Notes: generated from the sequence alone by a model not told the origin. DNA of 64,000 nucleotides from Sphingopyxis sp. PAMC25046 (GCF_004795895.1 NZ_CP039250.1:2542001-2606000); one strand, 5' to 3'; positions 39,101 through 47,761 are shown, counted from the first letter of the stretch. Program-made: numbers and translations.

Positions 39101-41206
39101 GTCGCCGACACGCCCTATCGCTTTCGCCGCGACGAGATCCAGGGCAACGGCCTGACCGGCCCGTACCAGCTCGGCGCGAGGGATATTTTGCCCAACAGCG
39201 AGCGGATCGTCATCGAAACGCGCGACCGGCTGCACAGCGAACGCATCGTCGATAGCCTCAGCCTGTCGCGCCATGTCGACTACGACATCGACTATCTGGC
39301 GGGCACGATCCGTTTCCGCGAACCCGTGCTCAGCCGATCATCGAACCTCGATCCGCAATTCATTGTCGCCGAATATGAGGTCGACGGCGTTGGCCAGCGC
39401 GTGCTCAACGCCGGCGGCCGGATGAGCTATCAGTCGAACGACGAGAAATTGCGCGTCGGTGCGACCTTCATCCACGACGAGGATGGTAACGCCAAAACCA
39501 GCCTCGGCGGCGTCGATGCACGCTATCGCCCGACGATCGAAACCGAGGTCCGCGCCGAACTCGCGGTCAGCGATGCCAAGGCCGTGAACGGCGGTGCAAT
39601 CGCCGCCGGCACCGCAAAGGCGTGGCTGATCGAAGCCGAGCATCACAGCAGCAACGCCGACTTCCTCGCCTATATTCGCGAACGCGAAGCGGGATTCGGC
39701 ACGGGCCAGCTCAACCGCGGCGAGAATGGCACGCGCAAATTCGGCTTCGACGCACGCCTGAAAGCCAGTCGCAACCTCTCGGTCACCGGCAGCGCGTGGC
39801 AGGAAGATTATCTCGAAACCAGCGCGCGACGCCGCGCCGCGCGCGCGCTCGCCGAATATGACAATGGTACCAGCGTCATGCGTGCCGGGCTGACCCACGC
39901 CGACGACCGCTTGACCGATGGCACGCGCAACCGGTCGAACATCGTCCAGCTCGGCGCGACGCAGCGGATCTTTGCCAAACGGCTCGAGTTCGATGCGCAG
40001 ACCGAGTTCGCTTTGGGCGGTAAGGATGCGAGCGTGGACTTCCCCACCCGTCATCGCCTCGGCGCACGTTTTGCGGTGACCCGCGACGTCAATCTCGTCG
40101 GCAGTTACGAGATCGCCGACGGTGACACGATCAAGGCGCGCACGGCGCGGCTCGGTTTCGACTTGACGCCCTGGTCAGGCGCGCGCCTGCTTGCGGCCGC
40201 GAACCAACAGGAAATCGGCGAATATGGCCCGCGCAGCTTCGCCGCCTACGGTCTGTCGCAGTCGCTGAAGCTCGGCGAACGCTGGTCGGTCGATGTGTCG
40301 GTCGACGGCAACCGGACCATCGGTGGCGTCCGCGCGAAGGACGTTCTCAATCTCGATCATCCGGTCGCATCGGGCGGCTTCCTCGGCGGTAACGGCGCGC
40401 TGACCGAGGATTTCGTCGCGATCAGCACCGGCGCGACCTATCGCGCCGACCGCTGGACGCTGACGAGCCGCGCCGAATATCGCGACGGAGAAATCGCCAA
40501 CCGCTACGGGCTGACGCTCGGCGGGCTCCGCCAGCTGGGCGAAGGCCGCGCGCTTGGTGCCCTTTTCACCTACGCCAAGGCGAGCGGCAGCGGCGCGACG
40601 CCAACGACCGAGGTCATCAACTTCGAATTGAGCTGGGCCCACCGCCCCGCTGATTCACGCGTGTCGTGGCTCAACAAGAGCGAGTTCCGGTCGGACAAGG
40701 TGCGCGATGCGATCGCCGGCCAGCCCGGTCCGATCGGTGGCGGCGGGCTGACGATCGATGGTGACGCGACGAGCCGCCGCTTGCTCAACAGCCTGTCGCT
40801 GAACTGGACCCCGCTCGGCGAGCGCGGTGAGGACAGCATGTGGTATGAACGCGCCGAATTCGGCCTCTTCTGGGGCACGCGCTATAACTTCGACCGCTTC
40901 GGCGACGACGACGTCAAGGGCTGGTCGAACCTGATCGGCGCCGACTTCCGCTTCAACCTTGACGACCATGTCGACGTCGGTGCCTCCGGTACCGTGCGCG
41001 TCGGCACCGATGCCGATACCGTCAGCTGGGCCGGCGGCCCGACGGTGACGCTGGCGCCGATGAAGAATGCCAACATCACCTTCGGCTACAATTTCGCCGG
41101 TTTCCATGACCGCGACTTCGAAGACGCGCGCTTCGCCCGCTCGGGGGCCTATGTGACCTTCAAGCTGAAGTTCGACCAGACAAGTTTCGCGGGGTTGGGA
41201 CTGTAA
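36110..41206 (+). CDS. Giant exported DUF11/SdrD-B-like protein with predicted C-terminal beta-barrel
   Basis: The 1698-residue protein has a signal peptide (about residues 1-27), then the VITNTASAHW segment shared with its neighbours and a polyproline stretch. Next come a collagen-binding-B-like domain (about 226-310), a DUF11 domain (about 367-489), a carboxypeptidase-regulatory-like domain with DEEGRYHFEGVRPG (about 497-560), an Ig-like region (about 680-850), and from about 850 a long run of alternating aromatic and polar strands typical of an outer-membrane beta-barrel. It could be an anchor or porter for the small DUF11 proteins. The start is ATG 36110; no strong ribosome site is visible. 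Confidence 0.82.
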   Translation: MAIRTTFSGLVSALIAAALLPATPPARAQVITNTASAHWTQEGQRGEALSNRVDVTVTPPPPPAIATYRLTNGSGETRVSLAPTQCNRPGARTATLSAPATVNLGGVYGGISTAPASLQGTDSFRAGEVLVIGVTLASANSDPQRRDNLPVVLELENGDREAIVLTETANNSGVFTGFINTIGVPPAVVEGDCRLSVNPGAALSLRVTDQASSNLVALATINFLVDPFGIVFDSGDGAPVPGSRVTIVDTATGQPAQVFGDDGVSAYPSSVVTGQRVTDSGGTVYNFPPGDYRFPFVAPGSYRLIVEPPSPFTAPSKSSAADLESLRRPDDGQPFEITRASYGDIFTLSSPAPVRVDIPVDQPGGPLVLRKTTSTQVAVPGDVIQYRIEVANRDARRGTGTVTVQDLLPAGMRLRADTVRIDGVRADALVQPNGREFAVTLPGIAASRSLLLTYLAEVIVSAQPGNALNRASATDNRGTRSNIAEATIAIKRDQLGDRMTIIGRITDGGCSVDPGKADGIMGVRVMLQDGSYTVTDEEGRYHFEGVRPGLHVVQIDPSTLRLDRDAIDCARSTQSAGSAISRFVEGRGGALKRADFRAVASPPRAAPITATIEAPKVLSDPEAAGAGRDWPAGQAPGIGWLFPDADHNPRAKAIRAAIKHAPGQKVSLRVNGKPADALTFEGVSKSADGSVAVSLWRGLEIREGENRLVAEVADANGVTVQTLERSVHYSITPMRASLIREKSVLVADGVTRPVIAVHLTDRDGKPVRAGLTGDFAVPTPYYPAVEADAQQARQLAGLERARPVWKIDGDDGMAYIELEPTTASGTLTIDFAFRDDKVTRKQTIETWLDPGDRPWTVVGFAAGTLGYNTLDDRMEPVAETTGDFNGDARLALYAKGRVRGKWLMTLAYDGDKDKDDARFGGVIDPRAYYTIYADRNETRYDAASVRKLYLRLERPQFYAMFGDIETGIAEPELARYQRALNGGKAEYRGRNLAATAFVADTPYRFRRDEIQGNGLTGPYQLGARDILPNSERIVIETRDRLHSERIVDSLSLSRHVDYDIDYLAGTIRFREPVLSRSSNLDPQFIVAEYEVDGVGQRVLNAGGRMSYQSNDEKLRVGATFIHDEDGNAKTSLGGVDARYRPTIETEVRAELAVSDAKAVNGGAIAAGTAKAWLIEAEHHSSNADFLAYIREREAGFGTGQLNRGENGTRKFGFDARLKASRNLSVTGSAWQEDYLETSARRRAARALAEYDNGTSVMRAGLTHADDRLTDGTRNRSNIVQLGATQRIFAKRLEFDAQTEFALGGKDASVDFPTRHRLGARFAVTRDVNLVGSYEIADGDTIKARTARLGFDLTPWSGARLLAAANQQEIGEYGPRSFAAYGLSQSLKLGERWSVDVSVDGNRTIGGVRAKDVLNLDHPVASGGFLGGNGALTEDFVAISTGATYRADRWTLTSRAEYRDGEIANRYGLTLGGLRQLGEGRALGALFTYAKASGSGATPTTEVINFELSWAHRPADSRVSWLNKSEFRSDKVRDAIAGQPGPIGGGGLTIDGDATSRRLLNSLSLNWTPLGERGEDSMWYERAEFGLFWGTRYNFDRFGDDDVKGWSNLIGADFRFNLDDHVDVGASGTVRVGTDADTVSWAGGPTVTLAPMKNANITFGYNFAGFHDRDFEDARFARSGAYVTFKLKFDQTSFAGLGL

Positions 41207-41228
41207 ATCGACGCTGCCCCCTCCCCCT

Positions 41229-41306
41229 TCGTCACCCCGGACTTGATCCGGGGTCCCGCTGATCGACGTCACATAGCGGGATGCCGGATCAAGTCCGGCA
41301 TGACGA
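41229..41306. repeat. Paired-arm palindromic repeat, family A, copy 2
   Basis: It has the same two inverted arms as the element at 19091-19169, with a different spacer. It lies between the ends of the giant DUF11 gene and the converging bkd E2 gene, where a bidirectional terminator would be expected. No separate T-run terminator is visible here. Confidence 0.8.
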
Positions 41307-41319
41307 AAATGGGAAAGGC

Positions 41320-42597
41320 TTAGTCCGCGAACAGCAGGACCGGCGTCTCAATCAGCTTCTTTAGCGCCTGAACATAGCTTGCAGCATCCCAGCCATCGAC
41401 CACGCGGTGATCGCAGCTGATCGACAGATTCATAAGCTTCGCGCGGCGAATATCGTCGCCGTCGAAGACCGGGCGCTCGACGATTTTGTTCGGACCGATG
41501 ATCGCGACCTCCGGCCGGTTGATAACCGGCGTCGTTGCGATCCCGCCGAGCGGGCCGAGCGACGTGACGGTCAGCGTGCCGCCGGTCATTTCCTCGACCT
41601 TCGCCTTGCCGGTCCGCGCGGCTTCGGCAAGGCGCGTGATCTCGCTCGCAAGCTGCCAGACATTCTTGTCCTGCGCATCACGGATCACCGGAACCATCAG
41701 CCCCGCGTCGGTCTGCGTCGCCATGCCCAGATGGACAGCGCCGTGACGCGTCACGACGCCGCCCTCGTCGTCGTAGCGCGCGTTGATCATCGGAAATTGC
41801 GGGATGGTGCGGCAGATCGCGACAATCAGGAAAGGCAGCATTGTCAGTTTCGGGCGGCCGCCGCGGTTCGCGTTGAGGTCGGCACGCATATCCTCGAGCG
41901 CGGTGACGTCCATTTCCTCGACATAGGTGAAATGCGGGATAGCGCGCTTCGACGCCGCCATATTTTCGGCGATCTTGCGGCGCATGCCGATGACCTTGAT
42001 CGGCTCGTCGGCGCGGGCGCGGCTGGCGCCGGACGCATGATAGCCCTGCCCGCCGCTGTAGCGGAGGAAGGCGTCGAGGTCGGCATGGCGGATACGATCG
42101 CCTTCGGCCTGCACTTGGCCCAGATCGACGCCGAGATCCTTGGCGCGGGCGCGGACAGCGGGCGATGCAAGGACCTGGCGGTCGTTCGCCGGAGCAGCCA
42201 CCGGAGCGGGTGCAGGAGCCGGCGCAGGCTCAGGCTCAGGCGTGGCGACGGGCGCGGGTGCAGCAATCTCGGCCACGGAGATTTCCTCGGCGCCCGGCGT
42301 CTCCGCAACAATCTCTTCCTCGACCGGTGTATCGGCGGGCGGTGCCTCGACCTCGCCGTCGGTTTCGATCACCGCGAGCGTCGAGCCGATCGGGATCAGG
42401 TCGCCGACCTCGCCCGCCAGTTCGACGACGACTCCCGACACGGGCGATTCCATTTCGACCGTCGCTTTGTCGGTCATCATGTCGGCAAGCTGCGCGTCTT
42501 CCTCGACGCGCTCGCCGATCTTGACGTGCCAGGCGACGATTTCGGCCTCGGCAATGCCTTCGCCGATGTCGGGCAGACGGAATGAATAGCGGGCCAT
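41320..42597 (-). CDS. bkdB: Branched-chain 2-oxoacid dehydrogenase E2 (dihydrolipoamide acyltransferase)
   Basis: This is the core acyltransferase of the complex that oxidises 2-oxoacids from valine, leucine and isoleucine. The 425-residue product has a single lipoyl domain (lysine 44 in MTDKATVEM), a proline/alanine/glutamate-rich linker, a peripheral-subunit-binding domain (about 142-178) and the catalytic domain with the CDHRVVDG active-site motif near the C-terminus. It follows the E1 beta gene by 4 bases. Assignment to bkd rather than pyruvate dehydrogenase comes from separate E1 alpha and beta genes and E1 alpha features. The E3 gene is not nearby. Confidence 0.88.
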   Translation of the reverse strand: MARYSFRLPDIGEGIAEAEIVAWHVKIGERVEEDAQLADMMTDKATVEMESPVSGVVVELAGEVGDLIPIGSTLAVIETDGEVEAPPADTPVEEEIVAETPGAEEISVAEIAAPAPVATPEPEPAPAPAPAPVAAPANDRQVLASPAVRARAKDLGVDLGQVQAEGDRIRHADLDAFLRYSGGQGYHASGASRARADEPIKVIGMRRKIAENMAASKRAIPHFTYVEEMDVTALEDMRADLNANRGGRPKLTMLPFLIVAICRTIPQFPMINARYDDEGGVVTRHGAVHLGMATQTDAGLMVPVIRDAQDKNVWQLASEITRLAEAARTGKAKVEEMTGGTLTVTSLGPLGGIATTPVINRPEVAIIGPNKIVERPVFDGDDIRRAKLMNLSISCDHRVVDGWDAASYVQALKKLIETPVLLFAD

Positions 42598-42601
42598 GGC
42601 G

Positions 42602-43624
42602 TCAGTCCTTCAAAATCTTGGTCAGCGCGGTCGCGATGCGCACCGGGCCGGGAAAATAGGCCCATTCGAGGCTATGCGGATACGGCGTGTCGAAGCCGGT
42701 AACGCGTTCGACCGGCGCTTCGAGATGATAGAAGCAGCGCTCCTGTACCAGCGCCGCCAGTTCGGCCCCGAAGCCCGATGTGCGCGTCGCTTCGTGAATG
42801 ATCAGGCAGCGCCCGGTCTTTTTGACCGACGCCTCGATCGCCTCGATATCGAGCGGCAGCAAGGTGCGCAGGTCGAGGATCTCGGCGTCGATGCCCATTT
42901 CCTCGACGATCGTCTTGGTCACGTGCACCATCGTACCGTAAGCGAGGATCGTCAGCGCTTCGCCCTCGCGTACCGTCGCCGCCTTGCCGAGTTCGATGCG
43001 GTAATAGCCTTCGGGCACTGCGCTCGCGTCATGCTTGGACCAAGGCTCGACCGGGCGGTCGTAATAGCCGCTGAACGGACCGTTATAGATGCGCTTGGGT
43101 TCGAGGAAGACGACGGGATCGTTATCCTCGATCGCCGCGATCAGCAGGCCTTTCGCGTCATAGGGATTGGACGGGATCACCGTCTTCACACCGCAGATGT
43201 GCGTCATGATGCTTTCGGGCGACTGGCTGTGTGTCTGACCACCGAAGATGCCGCCGCCGAAGGGAGTGCGCACGGTCATCGGACAGATGAAATCGTTCGC
43301 CGAGCGGTAGCGCAGCCGTGCCGCCTCGCTGACGAGTTGGTCGAGCCCCGGGTAGATATAATCGGCGAACTGGATCTCGGGGACCGGGCGGAGGCCATAG
43401 GCTCCCATCCCGACCGCAACGCCGATGATCCCGCATTCGTTGATCGGCGTGTCGAAAACGCGCGTCTTGCCGTGCTTTTTCTGCAGGCCTGCGGTGGCGC
43501 GAAACACGCCGCCGAAAAAGCCGACATCCTCGCCCATCACGACGGTCGTGGAGTCGCGTTCGAGCATGACGTCCATGGCGCTGTTGATCGCCTCGATCAT
43601 ATTCATGGTCTTGGTATCGGCCAT
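42602..43624 (-). CDS. bkdA2: Branched-chain 2-oxoacid dehydrogenase E1 component, beta subunit
   Basis: The 340-residue transketolase-like subunit has the GEDVGFFGGVFRAT segment containing the TPP-contacting glutamate and later EIQFADYIYPG, typical of E1 beta of the branched-chain complex. The start is the ATG at 43624, overlapping the E1 alpha stop as TGATG; the longer frame upstream lies inside E1 alpha. It works as an alpha2-beta2 heterotetramer with the previous gene product. Confidence 0.92.
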   Translation of the reverse strand: MADTKTMNMIEAINSAMDVMLERDSTTVVMGEDVGFFGGVFRATAGLQKKHGKTRVFDTPINECGIIGVAVGMGAYGLRPVPEIQFADYIYPGLDQLVSEAARLRYRSANDFICPMTVRTPFGGGIFGGQTHSQSPESIMTHICGVKTVIPSNPYDAKGLLIAAIEDNDPVVFLEPKRIYNGPFSGYYDRPVEPWSKHDASAVPEGYYRIELGKAATVREGEALTILAYGTMVHVTKTIVEEMGIDAEILDLRTLLPLDIEAIEASVKKTGRCLIIHEATRTSGFGAELAALVQERCFYHLEAPVERVTGFDTPYPHSLEWAYFPGPVRIATALTKILKD

Positions 43625-44919
43625 CACTCGGGTTTCCAATCGGGGCCGAACTTGGCCTCTTGCTCGGCGAGCATCTGCGCGCATTGTTCCTTGAGGTGCC
43701 AAGGCATTTCCTCGAACACATCCTCGAACATCGTCTCGAACGGCTGGTGCATGCCGTGGCCCAAAATGCCGAGCTTTTCGGATTGCTTCTGGGTCGTCTT
43801 GACCAGTTCGTCGAGTTCCTTCGCCTGCGCTTCGTGGCGCTCGGCGTCCCATTCGTCGATGATCTCGAGGTGCTGGCGGAGCCGCGCAATCGGGTCGCCG
43901 AGCGGCCAGGCAGTCGCTTCGTCGGCGGCGCGATAGGCGCTCGGGTCGTCCGAGGTGCTGTGCCCCTCGCTGCGATAGGTGAAATGCTCGATCAGCGTCG
44001 GACCGTTGTTGGTGCGCGCCCGGTCCGCCGCCCATTGCGTCGCGGCATAGACCGCGAGCGGATCGTTGCCGTCGACGCGCAGTCCGGCGATGCCATATCC
44101 GACCGCGCGCGCCGCAAAGGTCGTGCGCTCGCCACCGGCAAAGCCGGAAAAGCTCGAAATCGCCCACTGGTTGTTCACGACATTGAAGATGACAGGCGCG
44201 TTATAGACGGTCGCGAACGTCAGCGCCGAGTGGAAGTCGCCTTCGGCCGACGAGCCCTCGCCGCACCAGACGGTCGCGATGCGGCTGTCGCCCTTCGACG
44301 CCGACGCCATCGCCCAGCCCACTGCTTGCGGATATTGGGTCGCGAGATTGCCCGACACGCTGAAGAAGCCATGTTCGGGCGCCGAATACATGATCGGAAG
44401 TTGTCGACCGAGCAGATGGTCGCCGCGGTTCGAATAGATCTGGTTCATCATCTGAATCAGCGGATAGTCGCGCGTGATCAGGATGCCCTGCTGGCGATAG
44501 CTGGGGAAAACCATGTCCGTCCGGTCGATCGCCATCGTCGAGGCGACCGAGGTCGCTTCCTCGCCCGTACACTTCATATAGAAGCTGGTCTTGCCCTGCC
44601 GCTGCGCGCGGAACATCCGGTCGTCGAACGCCCGCGTCAGCATCATGTTTCGCAGCATCGAACGGAGCCGCTCGGGCGAAAGCCTGGGATCCCACTGCCC
44701 CTTCGCCCGCCCGTCGAAGTCGAGCACGCGTACGAGGCCATAGCACAGGTCGCGCATCGCGTCGGGTTTGGTCGCTTCACCGGGGCGCAGGGTCGCTTCG
44801 ACGGCGGGAACCTCGATATCGCCGAAATCCGGCGTGTCGCCGGGACGATAGCGCGGTTCCGGGATATGAAGCGACAGCGGCGGCAGATTGCTCGCCGGAC
44901 GCTGAGGCGTCTCAGGCAT
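43624..44919 (-). CDS. bkdA1: Branched-chain 2-oxoacid dehydrogenase E1 component, alpha subunit
   Basis: The 431-residue subunit has the TPP/metal-binding motif GEGSSAEGDFHSAL through NNQWAIS and the regulatory-loop-like YRSEGHSTSDDPSAYR, which is characteristic of branched-chain rather than pyruvate E1 alpha. It also has the longer N-terminus of the bkd type. It is first in the bkdA1-bkdA2-bkdB unit, with a good promoter candidate just upstream. No Lrp/BkdR-type regulator is adjacent. Confidence 0.92.
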   Translation of the reverse strand: MPETPQRPASNLPPLSLHIPEPRYRPGDTPDFGDIEVPAVEATLRPGEATKPDAMRDLCYGLVRVLDFDGRAKGQWDPRLSPERLRSMLRNMMLTRAFDDRMFRAQRQGKTSFYMKCTGEEATSVASTMAIDRTDMVFPSYRQQGILITRDYPLIQMMNQIYSNRGDHLLGRQLPIMYSAPEHGFFSVSGNLATQYPQAVGWAMASASKGDSRIATVWCGEGSSAEGDFHSALTFATVYNAPVIFNVVNNQWAISSFSGFAGGERTTFAARAVGYGIAGLRVDGNDPLAVYAATQWAADRARTNNGPTLIEHFTYRSEGHSTSDDPSAYRAADEATAWPLGDPIARLRQHLEIIDEWDAERHEAQAKELDELVKTTQKQSEKLGILGHGMHQPFETMFEDVFEEMPWHLKEQCAQMLAEQEAKFGPDWKPE

Positions 44920-44974
44920 ATCTTCTTCCCTTCGGGCGCGAATCGTGCGCCTAGTTATATTTCAACGTTACGAC

Positions 44975-45003
44975 ATATTATTACGGTCGTCGTATGAATG
45001 CAA
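44975..45003 (-). promoter_or_regulatory. Candidate promoter of the bkd operon
   Basis: On the minus strand TTGCAT (44998-45003) is followed after 17 bases by TAATAT (44975-44980), close to the sigma-70 consensus and in an AT-rich pocket between thyA and bkdA1. Expected transcription starts about 50 bases before the bkdA1 ATG. Confidence 0.55.
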
Positions 45004-45012
45004 CGCTGGCCA

Positions 45013-45948
45013 TCAGACCGCCACGGGCGCGGAAATATGCGCTTGCGGCGCATAGTCCTCGACCGCGAAATCCTCGAATCTATAGTCGAATATGCTTGAA
45101 GGCCGGCGAAGGATGCGCAGCTTGGGCGCACCGTCGGGAATACGCTGCAACTGCGCTTCGACCAGTTCGGCATGATTGAGATAGAGATGCACGTCACCGC
45201 CGCTCCAGACGACTTCATGCGCGGTGAGATCGCACACCTCGGCGATCATCCGCGTCAAGAGCGCCGCTTCGAAGATATTGAATGCAAAGCCGAGGCCGAG
45301 ATCACACGACCGCTGAAAGAGCAGGCACGACAGCCCGCCGTCGCTGCGGACATGAAACTGATAGGTCATGTGGCACGGCGGCAGCGCCATGCGGCCCAAA
45401 TCGGCGACATTCCAGCCGGTGAAGATATGCCGGCGCGACCCCGGATTGTTCCGGAGCGAATCGATCAGCGCCGCGATCTGGTTGTGCCCCTGTTCGGCAA
45501 GCCGAAAAAGCCCCTCGCCCGCCGACTCATAGCGCGGCCAGTTCACCCATTGGTGCCCATAGACCGGGCCGAGGTCTCCCCATCGCTTCGCAAACGCCTC
45601 GTCCGCGACGATCCGCGCTTCGAAATCCTCGGCGCTGATCGCCTCGCCCGTCGCGCGGCGATATTTGTCGAGCGGCCAGTCGGTCCAGATTCGCACGCCC
45701 TGCGCCACCAGCGACCGGATATTGGTGTCGCCGGTCAGGAACCACAGCATCTCGCGCAGCGCGGTCTTCCAATAGACGCGTTTGGTGGTCAGCAGCGGAA
45801 TCGCATCGTCCTTCAGCGAGAATCGCATCGTCTCGCCGAACAGGGAGCGCGTGCCGACGCCGGTGCGATCGACGCGCTCGTCGCCTTCGACCCAGATGCG
45901 GCGCATCAGGTCGAGATATTGCAGTTCATAATGGATGGAATCAGACAA
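45013..45948 (-). CDS. thyA: Thymidylate synthase
   Basis: It methylates dUMP to dTMP with methylene-THF. The 311-residue product has the catalytic cysteine in ALPPCHMTYQF, the dUMP-binding QRSCDLGLG and the N-terminal RTGVGTRS. The length is that of ThyA forms with an insertion in the small domain (about 310 residues) rather than the 264-residue form. The start is a TTG at 45948 preceded by GGGAG; the reading frame is open further but that part has no conserved content. Confidence 0.93.
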   Translation of the reverse strand: MSDSIHYELQYLDLMRRIWVEGDERVDRTGVGTRSLFGETMRFSLKDDAIPLLTTKRVYWKTALREMLWFLTGDTNIRSLVAQGVRIWTDWPLDKYRRATGEAISAEDFEARIVADEAFAKRWGDLGPVYGHQWVNWPRYESAGEGLFRLAEQGHNQIAALIDSLRNNPGSRRHIFTGWNVADLGRMALPPCHMTYQFHVRSDGGLSCLLFQRSCDLGLGFAFNIFEAALLTRMIAEVCDLTAHEVVWSGGDVHLYLNHAELVEAQLQRIPDGAPKLRILRRPSSIFDYRFEDFAVEDYAPQAHISAPVAV

Positions 45949-46090
45949 GACACGCTCCCGCTTTTGCCCTCTCGTTGCTAGGCCCCGCACCGCACGCGAG
46001 CAAGGGAGCAACCCGAAAGCACCTGCGAAGCCTCCGATGCGGGGCAGTCGGCGATTGGGAATCGCGTGCCCCGGGAGCATGCGTCCGGAC

Positions 46091-46519
46091 ATGACCCTGT
46101 TCGAGCCCATGGGCAAAACGCCGGAGCCCTCCGCCGCAGCCGGATTCGTGCCGTCGCAATCGGAGGATGACGTGGCGCGCTATCTGTTGCGCCCGCTGTT
46201 CGACGATCGCCGCGAAACGCTGCTGCTTGCGGGATTCGATGCGTTCGACCGGCTCCTTCGCCTCGAATGCGTCGATGGCGACGCGACGGGCCGCTGCGTG
46301 ATCCTGCCGCGAAGCTGGCGGGCTTTGCTCGGCGGCGGGGTCAGGGCGGTGGTGATGGCGCACAACCATCCGTCCGGTATCGCCTTGCCCAGCGACGCCG
46401 ATATTGGCGCGACTCACGATGCCGCGCTTTTTCTGCGGACCTTGGGCATCGACCTGATCGATCATCTGATTTTCGTGGCGGACGGTCATTTCAGCTTTCG
46501 AACTGCCGAAATGCTTTAG
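46091..46519 (+). CDS. RadC-like JAB domain protein
   Basis: The 142-residue protein has the JAB/MPN metal-binding signature AHNHPSG followed by SDADI, as in the C-terminal domain of RadC proteins, but lacks the N-terminal helix-hairpin-helix part. JAB domains coordinate zinc and in other families cleave isopeptide bonds; the role of RadC-type proteins is unsettled. The start is uncertain: ATG 46091 is preferred, with ATG 46079 possible. It precedes tRNA-Pro. Confidence 0.78.
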   Translation: MTLFEPMGKTPEPSAAAGFVPSQSEDDVARYLLRPLFDDRRETLLLAGFDAFDRLLRLECVDGDATGRCVILPRSWRALLGGGVRAVVMAHNHPSGIALPSDADIGATHDAALFLRTLGIDLIDHLIFVADGHFSFRTAEML

Positions 46520-46626
46520 CTGCGGCAATCCTGTTCAATGTGCCGATTGGCGCTTGAAGTTCACAGATTGCGCGTCTAGAGGACCGCCCTGCCTTCGCGG
46601 CGACCCCGGTCGGCGCGCAGATCGGT

Positions 46627-46703
46627 CGGGGAGTAGCTCAGCCTGGTAGAGCACTGTCTTCGGGAGGCAGGGGCCGGAGGTTCGAATCCTCTCTCCCCGA
46701 CCA
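46627..46703 (+). tRNA. tRNA-Pro (CGG)
   Basis: The complete cloverleaf has acceptor arms CGGGGAG and CTCCCCG, an anticodon loop TTCGGGA with anticodon CGG, a T-arm with GGTTCGAATCC and an encoded CCA (77 bases). No second copy of its 3' end was noticed nearby, so there is no sign of an integrated element. Confidence 0.95.
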
Positions 46704-46855
46704 ATTTCCTTCATATTGCAGATTCTGCACCGTCTCTTCTTGTAAGTCGGCGAACAAATCCCTAAATTCGAAATACGCCGCCATGGTTTTCCCCCTTTCC
46801 ATCGCGGCGAGTGTCCCGCCAGCTTTGGCGCGGACGCGTCCTCCCTGGACCCTGG

Positions 46856-46887
46856 CCACCTCGTACTTCGGTACGAGGTGGTTTTTT
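46856..46887 (+). terminator. Strong Rho-independent terminator downstream of tRNA-Pro
   Basis: A perfect 11-pair stem (CCACCTCGTAC with its complement) is capped by a TTCG tetraloop and followed by six T residues. It is oriented for plus-strand transcripts coming from tRNA-Pro, about 150 bases upstream. It also abuts the stop of the N-formylglutamate amidohydrolase gene on the other strand, but without a T-run in that direction. Confidence 0.85.
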
Positions 46888-47761
46888 ATTCGGCAGCTTG
46901 AGGAAATATTTCCATATCTGGGGACGCCTGCCCAAGATCGCTGATAAGATCCGCTAACCAACGCGCCAGCCGTCCGACCTGCGCCGTGTCGGGCAGACGC
47001 TCTGTCGACAGGTACAGACTGCGGTCGATTTCGATCTGCACGGCGTGGGTCGCGGCAGCCGGTCGGCCGTGGGTGCGGATGATATGGCCGCCCGCATAAG
47101 GCTGGTTGCGCACCACGACTTCACCCAGACGCCCAGCCGATGCCACCACCCGATCGACCAGCCATTCGCCGGCACTGTCGCCGAAGCGGTCCCCGACCAC
47201 GATTCGTGCGCCGTGGCACGGCTGCCCGGCCGGGATTGGAGGCATCGAGTGAAGATCGATCAGTATCGCATGGCCAAAGCGGCCTCGTGCCTCCTCCAAA
47301 GCTTGAGCCAGCGCCGCATGATAGGGGCGGTGGAACGATTCGAGTCGCCAGTGCAGCGCCGCGCCGTCGATCGGTCGCTTCCACAACGGTCCGCAATCGA
47401 ACAGGCGCGTCGGCACCACACCCAGCCCTGCCCGCTCCTTGCGTCCCGGCGCCGAAAATTGCGCACGCAACGGCACCGCGACCTCGCCCGGCGCCATCTG
47501 CCCCTCGCCGCGATTGAGGTCGGCGACCGCGCGTGCCCACAGCGCCTGCACGACGGTGGCCCCTGCGTCGGTCGCTCCGGCAGCGAGCAGATCGCACCAT
47601 CCATCCTCGAGCCGTTCGAGCTGTGATCGCTCGACTCGCGCCGCGACAAGTATCTCGGGCGGATAGATGCGCCCCGCGTGGGGCACCGAAACCACGACAG
47701 GCCCGCTCATCCGGGGCCGGTTGACAGCAATGGCGGCAGGCAGGATGCTAGGTGTCGGCAT
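46886..47761 (-). CDS. N-formylglutamate amidohydrolase family protein
   Basis: The 291-residue protein resembles HutG-type N-formylglutamate deformylases: VVVSVPHAGRIYP near the N-terminus, ALWARAVADLNRGEGQ, and the metal-site region ILIDLHSMPP. No other histidine-degradation gene is nearby. It is divergent from cpdR. The start at 47761 has no clear ribosome site; ATG 47710, just before the conserved region, is an alternative. Confidence 0.82.
   Translation of the reverse strand: MPTPSILPAAIAVNRPRMSGPVVVSVPHAGRIYPPEILVAARVERSQLERLEDGWCDLLAAGATDAGATVVQALWARAVADLNRGEGQMAPGEVAVPLRAQFSAPGRKERAGLGVVPTRLFDCGPLWKRPIDGAALHWRLESFHRPYHAALAQALEEARGRFGHAILIDLHSMPPIPAGQPCHGARIVVGDRFGDSAGEWLVDRVVASAGRLGEVVVRNQPYAGGHIIRTHGRPAAATHAVQIEIDRSLYLSTERLPDTAQVGRLARWLADLISDLGQASPDMEIFPQAAE

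Noticed and set aside
36215..39274. 1019-codon minus-strand frame inside the giant DUF11 gene
   Set aside because: Length is impressive, but the plus-strand gene has a signal peptide and recognisable domains, while this frame has none.
46627..46703. tRNA-Pro as an attachment site of an integrated element
   Set aside because: No integrase gene and no repeat of the tRNA 3' end was noticed in the following sequence.
46638..46784. Minus-strand frame of 48 codons with a good purine-rich ribosome site
   Set aside because: It runs into the antisense strand of tRNA-Pro and its end (REDSNLRPL type) is the familiar spurious translation of a tRNA region.
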